A DNA stretch of 38,790 nucleotides, from assembly GCA_038209965.1 (NCBI GenBank), contig JBBQXF010000039.1, positions 1 to 38,790 of the forward strand, given 5' to 3'. Origin of the DNA: JALONO01 sp038209965 (lineage in GTDB: Bacteria > Bacteroidota > Bacteroidia > Cytophagales > Thermoflexibacteraceae). Positions within the stretch are counted from its first letter, which is position 1. Each line of letters starts with the position of its first letter. The translations under genes were made by a program, and so were the position numbers. The notes under the pieces are model-generated. The model was not told the origin of the DNA. It made no database searches and was given only the letters and a program-made list of their open reading frames with translations. Below, piece by piece: positions 15,642-23,820 of this stretch.

Positions 15642-15671
15642 GGTTTTTGTGCGCAATTGCGCACAAAAACC
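15642..15671. repeat. 30-bp palindrome, copy 2 of the TGTGCGCAATTGCGCACA element
   Basis: The longest of the three copies: 15 bp on each side of the centre are exactly complementary, and the 18-bp core is flanked by T5 and A5. That layout would work as a bidirectional terminator. It lies 5 bp beyond the stop of the minus-strand BNR gene. Confidence 0.9.
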
Positions 15672-15676
15672 GAGGG

Positions 15677-18600
15677 TTATTCTTGCTCTTTTTCGGGCCG
15701 CTCGATGTTGATCTTCAATGGTTTGTTGATTTTTTTCAAGCGGTTGTTGAAGGTCGGGATGTCCTGTTCCAGCATGGTTTTGAACTCGGTCTGCACGTTT
15801 TTCAGCTTACCACTGAACCCCGCGTAGGCTTCCTGTTGCTGGTTGGTTGGTTTGAAATCCAGGCCACTGCCTCCTATGTCACTGGCCAGCGAAAGCAGCC
15901 GTTCGTAGAGTTGGACCGGGTTGCGGAAGGCATCCTCACGGGCGCCCGTCAGGTGGATGTCGTAGAGCTGGGCAGCCAAGTTGGTCGCTTTGGTCTCCAA
16001 GGTTTGGGCGGCGGCCAACACTGGCTTGTCTTTCAGATCTTTGATCATCATTTTGAGTTCCATCCGGATCCACTCTAGGCGGTTGATCATGCCCACTGCC
16101 GTGTTGGTGGCGTCGCGCAGCTCGAGGCAAAACTTCACTTGCTCCTCGATCTCGGCGGGCGTGCCCTCAGCGGCGGGGTCTTTGAGCACTTCCAGCGTTT
16201 GGACATATTCCAAATCTCCCACCAACAGCTTGATGGTGTAGCTGCCCGGGGCCACTTTGGGGCCAAGCTTGCCCGCGTCCAGGTCGAGGTCCCAAGTGAT
16301 CAGTGGCCGCCAACCTTCTTTGCCCAGTTCCACCCAAGGCTTGTCGGGCGGCTGGGTGCGGAGCTGGGGCGTGTGGACCGGCTCATGGCGCAGATCCCAC
16401 CACGCCCGGTTGAGCCCCAGTCCTTTTTTGGGGGTCAAGGTTCGCACCACTTCATTGCCCTTGGATACTTGGATTTTGATCGCGGCACTAGTGTCGGCCA
16501 GCATAAAATTGATACTGGCCCCATAAGGCGGATTGCGGCCCACGTTCAGGCTGCGGAAGTCTTCTTTGATGCCCTCCACGTCATGGAAACGGTAAGCTTT
16601 GCGGAGCGGAAACAGGGCGTTGTCGGTGTGGGCGGCATTGCTTTTGTAATAATTGCGCACCGCCGAGACATCATCCAGAATGAAGTAGCCCCGGCCATAG
16701 GTGCTCACCACCAAATCGTCAAAGTTTTCTTGGATGGTGAGCCAATACACCGGTGCGGGCGGCAGGTTGTTTTGCAGGCGGTGCCAATTTTTGCCATCAT
16801 CGGGCGAGAGGTAAACCCCATTGTCGGTCCCGGCGTAGAGCATTCCCGGCATTTTGGGATCCTCGCGCACCACGTGGACGAAGCTCAGGATCGACTTGGG
16901 GATGCCCAGGCTGATCATTGCCCAGGTTTTGCCGTAGTCGGTGGTTTTGAAAATATACGGGTCAAAATTGCCCAATTGGTGAAAATCAACGCTGATGTAG
17001 GCCGTGCCCGCGTCATAGCGGGAGGGTTCAATGTTGGCAATGGTCCCCCATTTGGGCATGTTGAGGTTGGCCGTCAGGTTTTGCCAAGACTTGCCTCCAT
17101 CTTTGGTCAGGTGCAGTTGCCCGTCGTTGCTGCCCACCCAGATCAAGTCTTTTTGGCGGGGAGATTCTTCAATGGCAAACAGGGTGCAGCCGTCGAAGGT
17201 CATCAGGTTGTCGGTGGCCACACCGCCCGAGCGCTGTTGGTGGGTCTTGTCGTTGGTGGTCAGGTCGGGGCTGATGATTTGCCACGACTGTCCGCCGTCG
17301 TCGGTTTTGTGGACAAACTGGCTGCCCACGTACACGCGGTGGCGGGTGTGGGGCGAGAAGCTCAGGGGGAAGTTCCAGTGCCAGCGGAAGCGCATGTCGG
17401 CGGCGTTCCAGCCGTAGCCGGCTTCGGGGAACACGCGCACATCCCGGGCTTGGTTGGTGCGCAGGTCGTAGCGTTCCAGCCCGCCGTCGTAGCAGCCCGA
17501 CCACACAATGTTTTCGTCAAACGGATCAGGCTTGGCAAAGCCACTTTCGCAGCCGCCCACCCCTTGCCACAGCCCCAGCGGGATGGATCCCCCGTCTTTG
17601 CTGTTGCTCGGCCCCCGGTACGACCACCCGTCCTGCCGGTTGCCATAGACAAAGTACGGCACGCGGTTGTCCACCGAAACGTGGTACATCTGGGCAATGG
17701 GCAACACTACGGACTGGAACGATTTGCCCCGGTTGAGCGTGATGCTGGCGCAGCCATCGTGCGCGACCATGTAGCGGTTGGGGTTTTTGACATCAAACCA
17801 CAGGTCGTGGTTGTCGCCGCCGCCTTGGTAAGCGAACCCTTTGTCAAAAGTTTTTCCGCCATCATACGACCGGAGGATTTTTACGCAGACGGTGTAGATC
17901 TCGTCCGGGTTGTCGGGCGCAACCGCGATCCGGGTGTAGTAAGGTGCCCGCTCGGCCATGCTGTGGTCGTTGCTGACCAATGTCCACGATTCGCCTTTAT
18001 CGGTGGAGCGGTAGAGGGCGGGGCTGCTGCCTTCAAACAGGGTATAGACCACGTTGGGCTGGCTGTGGCACAGGGCAACGGCCACTTTCCCCACGGGGCT
18101 GGCCTTGCCAAACGGCAACCCCTTGTTGTTCAGGGCTTCCCATGAATTGCCGCCATCTTTGGATCGGTACAGCCCACTGCTGGGGCCGCCGCTGTTCAGG
18201 CCCCAGGTGGAGATGGCGATCTGCCACATCCCGGCGTACAATATCTCGGGATTTTGGGGATCCAGGGCCAGATCGGCACAGCCCGTGTTTTCGTTCAAGA
18301 AAAAAATCCGTTCCCAAGATTTGCCCCCATCTTTGGTCCGATAGACCCCGCGTTCCGGTTGGGGCGAATACGTGTGCCCCAGCGCGGCCACATAGACAAT
18401 GTCGGGATTGGTGGGGTGAACGATGATGCGGCCAATGCGGGCCGTTTTTTCCAGCCCCATATTTTTCCAAGTTTTGCCCGCATCGGTCGATTTGTAGATA
18501 CCGTTGCCGATCGAGTGGGCGGGGCGGATCAGGAAAGTTTCGCCCGTTCCGGCCCAGACCTGGTTCGGGTCGGAGGGGGCCAGGGCCAAGGCTCCAATGG

Positions 18601-18856
18601 AAGAAACGTCTTGGTCATCAAAAATGGGTTTCCAGTTGATCCCCGCGTCCTCGGTTTTCCAAAGGCCGCCCGAGGCTGCCCCGATGTAGGCCACATTGTT
18701 GTTGCCCGGTTCCCCGGCAATGGCAATGGCGCGGTTGCCCTCCGGGCCAATGAACCGGTATTTCAATTGTTCAAACGGTTTGGGGCTGGGCAGTTGGGCC
18801 AAGACCGGGAGGCTGGCGCAAGCGCACCAGTAAAGCAAGAAGATAAAGTGTTTCAT
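15677..18856 (-). CDS. Large secreted BNR/sortilin-like beta-propeller protein
   Basis: 1059 residues with a signal peptide (MKHFIFLLYWCACASLPVLAQ). At least eight Asp-box repeats of the form S/T-x-D-x-G-x-x-W occur through the first 700 residues (STDAGKTW, TKDGGKSW, SKDGGNSW, STDKGESW, SYDGGKTF, TDDGGQSW, TKDGGKSW, SPDDGKNW), which build VPS10/BNR-type propellers. The C-terminal 300 residues hold a beta-sandwich-like region and a final helical, lysine-rich region. Such proteins are annotated as WD40/YVTN/BNR-like or glycosyl hydrolase, but no catalytic residues can be assigned. No type IX sorting tag is visible at the C-terminus. The start at 18856 opens the signal peptide; the frame reaches 18880. 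It is not in an operon. Confidence 0.85.
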   Translation of the reverse strand: MKHFIFLLYWCACASLPVLAQLPSPKPFEQLKYRFIGPEGNRAIAIAGEPGNNNVAYIGAASGGLWKTEDAGINWKPIFDDQDVSSIGALALAPSDPNQVWAGTGETFLIRPAHSIGNGIYKSTDAGKTWKNMGLEKTARIGRIIVHPTNPDIVYVAALGHTYSPQPERGVYRTKDGGKSWERIFFLNENTGCADLALDPQNPEILYAGMWQIAISTWGLNSGGPSSGLYRSKDGGNSWEALNNKGLPFGKASPVGKVAVALCHSQPNVVYTLFEGSSPALYRSTDKGESWTLVSNDHSMAERAPYYTRIAVAPDNPDEIYTVCVKILRSYDGGKTFDKGFAYQGGGDNHDLWFDVKNPNRYMVAHDGCASITLNRGKSFQSVVLPIAQMYHVSVDNRVPYFVYGNRQDGWSYRGPSNSKDGGSIPLGLWQGVGGCESGFAKPDPFDENIVWSGCYDGGLERYDLRTNQARDVRVFPEAGYGWNAADMRFRWHWNFPLSFSPHTRHRVYVGSQFVHKTDDGGQSWQIISPDLTTNDKTHQQRSGGVATDNLMTFDGCTLFAIEESPRQKDLIWVGSNDGQLHLTKDGGKSWQNLTANLNMPKWGTIANIEPSRYDAGTAYISVDFHQLGNFDPYIFKTTDYGKTWAMISLGIPKSILSFVHVVREDPKMPGMLYAGTDNGVYLSPDDGKNWHRLQNNLPPAPVYWLTIQENFDDLVVSTYGRGYFILDDVSAVRNYYKSNAAHTDNALFPLRKAYRFHDVEGIKEDFRSLNVGRNPPYGASINFMLADTSAAIKIQVSKGNEVVRTLTPKKGLGLNRAWWDLRHEPVHTPQLRTQPPDKPWVELGKEGWRPLITWDLDLDAGKLGPKVAPGSYTIKLLVGDLEYVQTLEVLKDPAAEGTPAEIEEQVKFCLELRDATNTAVGMINRLEWIRMELKMMIKDLKDKPVLAAAQTLETKATNLAAQLYDIHLTGAREDAFRNPVQLYERLLSLASDIGGSGLDFKPTNQQQEAYAGFSGKLKNVQTEFKTMLEQDIPTFNNRLKKINKPLKINIERPEKEQE

Positions 18857-18927
18857 CGGCGGACAAGATTTGTTTTGCAAAGAAGAAAGGTAGGCAAAGA
18901 ATCAATCCGTTGGTGTTCTTTGGGCAA

Positions 18928-18975
18928 ATTTTCCCCGTTGTTGGTGCGCTCCGCCAATAACGGTAACGGGGAAAT
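18928..18975. repeat. REP-like palindromic element A
   Basis: An imperfect palindrome with 10-bp outer arms (TTTCCCCGTT at 18930-18939, AACGGGGAAA at 18965-18974) and a core GTTGGTGCGCTCCGCCAA. Its reverse complement matches element B at 21854-21904 in about 36 of 47 positions. Confidence 0.7.
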
Positions 18976-19003
18976 AACGAAAAAAAGTAACAATAAATTA
19001 ACA

Positions 19004-19030
19004 TTGAAGATGTGTGTGTGTGTAAATTTG
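19004..19030 (+). promoter_or_regulatory. Promoter-like pair with (TG)6 in the spacer
   Basis: TTG at 19004-19006 and a perfect TAAATTTG at 19023-19030. The 16-bp spacer contains six TG dinucleotides (19011-19022). Slippage of this repeat would change promoter spacing. Confidence 0.45.
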
Positions 19031-19053
19031 CGACAGACCAAACAATATCCTAG

Positions 19054-19268
19054 ATGAAACCGCTCCCCCCGAACTCACTCCCCAAGAGAAAAAAATCCTT
19101 TCCCTCATGGGTGAAGGGACAAGCCGAAATGTTTCCATCGGGAAACAGCTCAACATCAGCCCGCACACGGCAAAAAACCACAAAGAACATCTCAAAGCCA
19201 AGTTTGGCTTGACCACCTGCGAAGAACTATTGAAATTGGCAGTGGAACTCAAAAGTCAAATAAAATAG
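19054..19268 (+). pseudogene. LuxR/GerE-type HTH protein, frame broken at a C6 run
   Basis: Reading 19071-19265 gives ELTPQEKKILSLMGEGTSRN, then VSIGKQLNISPHTAKNHKEH, then LKAKFGLTTCEELLKLAVEL, a clear LuxR C-terminal DNA-binding domain. This frame has no ATG, GTG or TTG before the domain and is closed upstream by a TAA at 19023. An ATG at 19054 lies one frame off; adding one C to the run of six at 19065-19070 would give MKPLPPELTPQEKK, a 71-residue stand-alone HTH like GerE. Alternatively this is the end of a response regulator whose receiver domain was lost. It may be a sequence error, a phase-variable gene or a true pseudogene. Confidence 0.6.
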
Positions 19269-19423
19269 TACTTTTTGACTATAAAAATAGGAAAAATGTA
19301 CTACTATAAAGCCAGAAACAAGTTTTTCCTTTGTGGTGTGCCAGATGTTAAAGCACTTGAATTCAACTTTTATACTTTGGGAGTCTTATGAAACAATAAT
19401 TTCGCAAGTCAGCCAAAGCACTC

Positions 19424-20149
19424 GTGCTACTGGTGGCATTTACTGGGTGTTTAATGATTGTGTATTCTTGTACCAGTTATTTTGGTGAAAACGACACAAT
19501 GCTTGATGAGCAGGTGCCTAACCTAAGCCGGCCAAGGCTGGAAATGAACAACCTTAGCTCGGCCGAAAAGGTACTAAGCGCAAAATTGTTGGCCGACCCG
19601 GATTTCCTGCAAATGGTCCGACTATCAACTGCCCACCGCAACCAGCGTTTTGCCCGTATAAGTAAGATGAACAAGCCTACTTTAAGGAAAATTATTGCGG
19701 ACTTTCAAAACGACAGGCGAAAACCTCATCAAAAGTTTCGTGACCTTCAACTTGTTTTTTATACCAAAGAAGATATAATTCAATTCAGAACTGCCCATAC
19801 AGTTGCATTTACTAAATGGAAGGGCCGATTATTGCCCCAGGAAATGGCAATACTGCTCAGTAATAGAGCAGCATTGCTTGGGTTTGTGGCCACTCAAGCC
19901 CGTACTTTACCCCCCGCGCTTCAAGTAGTGCGGGCAGAAGGCAATGAGCAGGAGGATCATTGTCACACCACCCCGGCGATATGTGCCTGCTTGGAAGGTT
20001 GCAACAGCGCATTCAATGAATGTGATGATGAAATGGAAGGATTAATTGCAGACCGTGAGACAGGAGGGCAAGATATCCCCCCTAGTGAAGCTGGCAACCC
20101 AAGCTATTGTCGGTCCTTTTATGAGGCGGGCTACGGGTTTGACTGTTGA
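19424..20149 (+). CDS. Lipoprotein-like hypothetical protein with Cys-rich tail
   Basis: 241 residues from a GTG. I do not recognise the family. The first 20 residues are hydrophobic and contain two cysteines (FTGC, VYSC) that could serve as a lipobox. The middle is helical and charged, and the last 65 residues carry eight cysteines or so (HCHTTPAICACLEGCNSAFNEC, tail YGFDC), suggesting a disulfide-bonded exported domain. An in-frame ATG at 19388 would add a normal basic signal-peptide n-region (MKQ-FRKSAKA) but is cut by a TAA at codon 4 (19397-19399). The GTG start lacks positive charges. The gene is richer in A+T than its neighbours, which hints at transfer. Export may be impaired in this strain. 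Confidence 0.6.
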   Translation: MLLVAFTGCLMIVYSCTSYFGENDTMLDEQVPNLSRPRLEMNNLSSAEKVLSAKLLADPDFLQMVRLSTAHRNQRFARISKMNKPTLRKIIADFQNDRRKPHQKFRDLQLVFYTKEDIIQFRTAHTVAFTKWKGRLLPQEMAILLSNRAALLGFVATQARTLPPALQVVRAEGNEQEDHCHTTPAICACLEGCNSAFNECDDEMEGLIADRETGGQDIPPSEAGNPSYCRSFYEAGYGFDC

Positions 20150-20255
20150 ATGGATGACCTTAATTGTGCCAACGGGTGCGATTAACCCCTTTTGTCCTTG
20201 CCGAAACGCCTTTTTTTGGCAAAATATCCTTATCTTGGATTTAAATCACCTGTTT

Positions 20256-21122
20256 ATGCTACATCGTAACTTATTGCTGCCCATCCTAGTAGCTGTGCTG
20301 GGTTGGGCTGGCCCCATCCCGGCCCCGGCCCAAATCCCGACGTCGTTCTTTGAGGGTTGGGTGAGCTACCAACTCATAGATAGCAAGGCTAAAATGAGTA
20401 CTTCAAAAATGTGGGATACCCTGTTCATTGCTGGGGACAGAGCGGCACGCAAAAGCTCAAGCATTAGCACCGTTCATTACCAATCTGGTTATCATGACTT
20501 TCTAAAGACGGTTGAACGAACTCGTTTTACAGTGTATGAACGGCGGGTCCGGCGGTTTACATTTGCCCATGCCGAGCAATTGGGCAAGGCACCTGGCCGG
20601 CAATCTGCCAACGAGATCATTTTCACAGATTCCATTGAGCGGGTACGTGAGGCCAGGCGCATGGTGGATATCGTGCCGATGGACAGTACCAAGATCATCT
20701 TGGGCTTTCCTTGCCGGCTAGCCTTGGTCAAAACGCGGGACACCTACTACACCCCGCCGCGCGAATATACTGTGCTGGTTTTCTATACTGACCAGTTGCC
20801 CAACCTAACTGATGAATATGGCAAATTGGGGGGCCTGCCACTAGAGTGTTGGGCCTTTGGCGGCCTATCCGGGCACGACCTCAACAACGCTGTCCATTCA
20901 GTGGCTACCTCGATAGTGGCCACCCTGTTTCCATCGGCCTGTTTTGAACCGCGCCGCATCTACCCACACATCGAAGTCAGGTCAAAAGTATGGGATGGCA
21001 AGGTCATCTCCCTTCAGCAGCACCCCAATGCGGCCAAGCGCACGGCCCCTCGCCCGTTCAAGCAGCCCGCCCAACTCCGTGAACGTACTAAGCCGGGCAA
21101 GTACGCATGGGAAGCTCATTGA
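20256..21122 (+). CDS. Exported GLPGLI/DUF4412-like protein
   Basis: 288 residues with a signal peptide (MLHRNLLLPILVAVLGWAGP, ending near PAPAQ). The body begins FFEGWVSYQLIDSK and contains STKIILGFPCRLALVKTRDT, resembling the KxIxGYxCxKA segment of GLPGLI/DUF4412 proteins, which are common exported proteins of unknown function in Bacteroidota. The frame extends upstream to 20046, overlapping the previous gene; the ATG at 20256 is chosen because it opens the signal peptide. The next gene begins 16 bp before this stop, so translation may be coupled. The family call is moderate. Confidence 0.6.
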   Translation: MLHRNLLLPILVAVLGWAGPIPAPAQIPTSFFEGWVSYQLIDSKAKMSTSKMWDTLFIAGDRAARKSSSISTVHYQSGYHDFLKTVERTRFTVYERRVRRFTFAHAEQLGKAPGRQSANEIIFTDSIERVREARRMVDIVPMDSTKIILGFPCRLALVKTRDTYYTPPREYTVLVFYTDQLPNLTDEYGKLGGLPLECWAFGGLSGHDLNNAVHSVATSIVATLFPSACFEPRRIYPHIEVRSKVWDGKVISLQQHPNAAKRTAPRPFKQPAQLRERTKPGKYAWEAH

Positions 21123-21933
21123 CACTGGCCAGATTGGCTGGCAGGGGGTTGGTGGGGGCGTTCTTGCTTTTGGCAACGGGCTGGCTGGTGTCCACACAGT
21201 TTGGTGGACTAACGGCCAAGCGCGCGGTGGCCGACTCGCTTGCGCGCAGCTTGGCCCCTTTGGTTTGCGAGTTGCTGCCCAATGCGCACTATCAGCAGCA
21301 AGAAGTGATGGCAGTTGTTTATCCCGAGCTGTTGCGCTATTCGCCCGCCCAAGATGTGATAGAAGTTGAGGTAAACCGCCGGCTGTATGCGCTCCACAAC
21401 CTTGGGGAGTGCGCACCGATTTCTCAATGGGCTTGTTCCAGATGAAGCCTTCTTTTGCCGAGCGGATCGAGGGTTGTTATCGGGCCGCGCTGCCCAAGGA
21501 CGAATTGGCGGAGCTATTGGCCTACCCCTGGACCGACTCGATCAAGGTAAGATCAGCGCGGTTGGTTCGGCTTGGGCAGCCACGCTGGCAGTTGATTTAC
21601 CTCAAATGCTTTCATCGCATTCTTCACCACAAATACCCGCAAATCAAGCAATACCCCCCTGTCAAACGGGTTCGTTTCATAGCCTTGGCGTATAATGTCG
21701 GGTTTCACTTACCGGAGGCAAAGCTTTGGCCTTGGGAGGGAGTAAAATACTTTCCCCACGGCAATTTAGCTGAGTTTACCGGGCAAAAAAACACCGATTC
21801 CTATGCTGATTTAGCGGCCGGTTTTTTTGCCAGAACAAACCTTGAATGGTGTAATTTTTCTCCGTTGGTGGTGTTGGCGAAGCGCACCAGCAACGGTAAA
21901 AACGTGAGTGTTGGTTATTATCACCAGAATTAG
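21107..21933 (+). pseudogene. Lysozyme/transglycosylase-like gene split by a frameshift
   Basis: The first frame (21107-21408) encodes a membrane-anchor-like N-terminus and VMAVVYPELLRYSPAQDVIE, then a helix VEVNRRLYALHNLG. The second frame (from 21409) continues VRTDFSMGLFQMKPSFAERI, the soluble lytic transglycosylase-like active-site region, and RFIALAYNVGFHLPE. Adding one G to the GGGG run near 21402-21406 joins them as LGGVRTDFSMGLFQ, giving one protein of about 275 residues. Peptidoglycan cleavage is likely from the family pattern. The last 25 or so codons run through REP-like element B, so the original C-terminus probably lay near ARTNLEW. Sequence error or inactivation cannot be told apart here. 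Confidence 0.65.
21854..21904. repeat. REP-like palindromic element B
   Basis: Core TTGGCGAAGCGCACCA with flanks CCGTTG and CAACGG forms a hairpin. It is related to element A at 18928-18975 but in the opposite orientation. It lies within the last codons of the frameshifted transglycosylase. Confidence 0.65.
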
Positions 21934-21957
21934 TAATATTGGGGATAATAACCAACA
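21909..21957 (+). promoter_or_regulatory. HipB operator and promoter
   Basis: TGTTGGTTATTATC at 21909-21922 and its exact reverse complement GATAATAACCAACA at 21944-21957 (14-bp arms, 21-nt spacer). TTG at 21911-21913 and TAATATTG at 21934-21941 are 20 bp apart and read as -33 and -7, so the arms straddle the promoter just upstream of hipB. HipB proteins are known to repress their own operon by binding such repeats. Confidence 0.7.
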
Positions 21958-21962
21958 AAAAG

Positions 21963-22265
21963 ATGAACTGCAAAAAGACGATCCTGTTCCCGAGGCAGCA
22001 AAAGATCATGGATCAACTGGGAGAAAATTACAAACTGGCCCGCAAGCGGCGCAAATTGACCACCCTGCAAGTAGCCGAGCGGGCCGGGATCAACCGCACC
22101 ACTTTGTACGAGATCGAGAAGGGCAGCGGCAGTGTGTCCATGGGCGCTTATCTGAACGTACTCCGGGTGCTGGGCCTGCAAGACGATTTTCTGAAGATCG
22201 CCGCCGATGATGTGCTGGGCCGAAAGCTGCAAGATCTCAGCCTGCTCACCAACCAAGCCTTATGA
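21963..22265 (+). CDS. hipB: HipB-like antitoxin, XRE family
   Basis: 100 residues with one helix-turn-helix: LGENYKLARKRRKLTTLQVA, ERAGINRTTLYEIEKGSGSV, about residues 20-60. HipB-type antitoxins bind and inhibit the HipA kinase and repress their shared operon. The ATG at 21963 is chosen; a TTG eight codons earlier lies inside the operator arm. The stop overlaps the hipA ATG by 4 bp (ATGA), typical for this pair. The perfect 14-bp inverted repeat 6 bp before the ATG is its probable binding site. Confidence 0.9.
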   Translation: MNCKKTILFPRQQKIMDQLGENYKLARKRRKLTTLQVAERAGINRTTLYEIEKGSGSVSMGAYLNVLRVLGLQDDFLKIAADDVLGRKLQDLSLLTNQAL

Positions 22266-23524
22266 ATGTGGCGCGGGCCGATATATGGGTATATGCCCAT
22301 TGGCAGGGGATGTCCGCCCCCCTGTGTATAGGAAGGCTAACTGCCCAACAAGGCAAAGGCAAGCGGACATTTAGTTTCGCGTACGCCAAAGAATGGATTG
22401 ACTCTGGGCCCCAGCGATTGCTGGATCCCGACATTGGTTGGTTTTCAGGTCCCCAGTTTCCGTCGGACGGGAAAGAGAATTTTGGTGTTTTTCTTGATTC
22501 CATGCCAGATACATGGGGGCGGACACTCATGAAGCGACGAGCGAACTATTTGGCTCATGATCTTGGTCAACGGGCAGCCCCTTTGACTGAAATTGATTTT
22601 TTGCTGGGAGTTCAAGACGACTGCCGAATGGGCGCACTAAGGTTCAAGTTGGATCGCGATGGCCCGTTTCTGGGCAATGACCAAGCGCACCCAATACCGC
22701 CCTGGTCATCGGTGCGGGAACTCCAATTTGCTGCCCGGGCCCTCGAAATGGATCCGGAGAGCGCGGAGGTTCGCCAATGGTTGGCCATTTTGATGGCCCC
22801 CGGTTCATCGCTGGGCGGGGCCCGCCCGAAGGCAAACCTAATGGATGAAAAAGGCAACTGGTGGATTGCCAAGTTCCCCACCAACAATGACAGTCTTGAC
22901 AAAGCCGCTTGGGAGTTTTTGGCCTATCGACTGGCGATCCGGGCTGGTATCGAAATGTCCGAATCGCTAGTCGAGAAAGTGATGGGCCATCACCATACAT
23001 TTTTCACCAAGCGTTTCGATCGGGTAAATGGCGATCGGGTTCATTTTGCCTCGGCCATGACCATGACCGGACACAGTGAATACACTTTGCGCAGCAGTGA
23101 CAATGCACCCAGTTACCTCGAGTTGGCCGAATTTATCCAGTCCCACGGGGCGCAGAGCCAAAAAGACCTACATCAACTATGGCGCAGGATCATCTTCAAT
23201 ATCGCCATTTCCAATACCGATGATCATTTGCGCAACCACGGTTTCATCCTTCAGCCCAAGGGATGGGTGCTGTCCCCGGCCTATGATCTGAACCCATCGA
23301 TCGACAAAGCTGGGCTGGCGTTGCTGATCGATACCAGCGACAATGCCCTGAGCATTGAGTTGGCCAAAAGTGTGGGAGATTATTTTCAACTGACCCCCCA
23401 AGCAATGGGGCAAATCGTGGCCGAAGTTTTTGCCGCCGTCGGGCAATGGGAGGAAGTGGCCACCCAAATCGGAATTCCGCGGGCCGAGCGGGATCAGTTG
23501 CGCGGCGCGTTCCGGGTGGCATGA
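22262..23524 (+). CDS. hipA: HipA-like serine/threonine kinase toxin
   Basis: A full-length 420-residue HipA. Family HipA kinases phosphorylate translation components (glutamyl-tRNA synthetase in E. coli), causing growth arrest and persistence. Visible elements: N-terminal HipA_N-like domain (about 1-130), the Gly-rich loop GSSLGGARPKANL (181-193) that contains the autophosphorylated serine in E. coli HipA, ATP-binding Lys204 in WIAKFP, FTKRFDR (248-254), the catalytic loop NTDDHLRNHGF (318-328) and the metal-binding Asp342 in SPAYDLNP. All catalytic residues are present, so the toxin should be active. It overlaps hipB by 4 bp. A copy of the 18-bp palindrome follows 17 bp after the stop. Confidence 0.92.
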   Translation: MNVARADIWVYAHWQGMSAPLCIGRLTAQQGKGKRTFSFAYAKEWIDSGPQRLLDPDIGWFSGPQFPSDGKENFGVFLDSMPDTWGRTLMKRRANYLAHDLGQRAAPLTEIDFLLGVQDDCRMGALRFKLDRDGPFLGNDQAHPIPPWSSVRELQFAARALEMDPESAEVRQWLAILMAPGSSLGGARPKANLMDEKGNWWIAKFPTNNDSLDKAAWEFLAYRLAIRAGIEMSESLVEKVMGHHHTFFTKRFDRVNGDRVHFASAMTMTGHSEYTLRSSDNAPSYLELAEFIQSHGAQSQKDLHQLWRRIIFNIAISNTDDHLRNHGFILQPKGWVLSPAYDLNPSIDKAGLALLIDTSDNALSIELAKSVGDYFQLTPQAMGQIVAEVFAAVGQWEEVATQIGIPRAERDQLRGAFRVA

Positions 23525-23540
23525 TCGCCAGGGACGGGTT

Positions 23541-23560
23541 TTGTGCGCAATTGCGCACAA
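23541..23560. repeat. 20-bp palindrome, copy 3 of the TGTGCGCAATTGCGCACA element
   Basis: A perfect palindrome 17 bp after the hipA stop. Unlike copies 1 and 2 it is not preceded by the GCCGCCCA hairpin, so the palindrome can exist on its own. The remaining DNA up to 23820 shows nothing I can support. Confidence 0.9.
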
Positions 23561-23820
23561 CCGGGGGCGCAGGTTTTTCCTAGCCCACCGTTGAAGCGGG
23601 CCTTTCATCCAAGTAGCTTTTTGCTTTTATCTTGCTTGCTCATTTACCAAGACCGGTACCGGCACTTTCTTGTCGGGGACAAAGTGATCGCCATTTTTCC
23701 CTTGGGGCGAGGGAGTCCGTTTCCGGATCTGCCCCGCAGAAATGAAGTGGCCAACCCTGCCATTGGGAAATCCCCCAAATTTCCTGCATCTTGCCGGGCC
23801 AATCCCAAACGATACTTCTG

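Noticed and set aside
16139..18145. A 668-codon open frame antisense to the BNR gene
   Set aside because: It is a shadow of the high-GC codon pattern of the minus-strand gene. Its translation is repetitive valine, histidine and glycine without family character, and the opposite strand has clear Asp-box repeats and a signal peptide.
21107..21933. Two separate small genes (21107-21445 and 21409-21933)
   Set aside because: They join into one lysozyme/transglycosylase-like protein if one G is added, and the family segments continue across the break.
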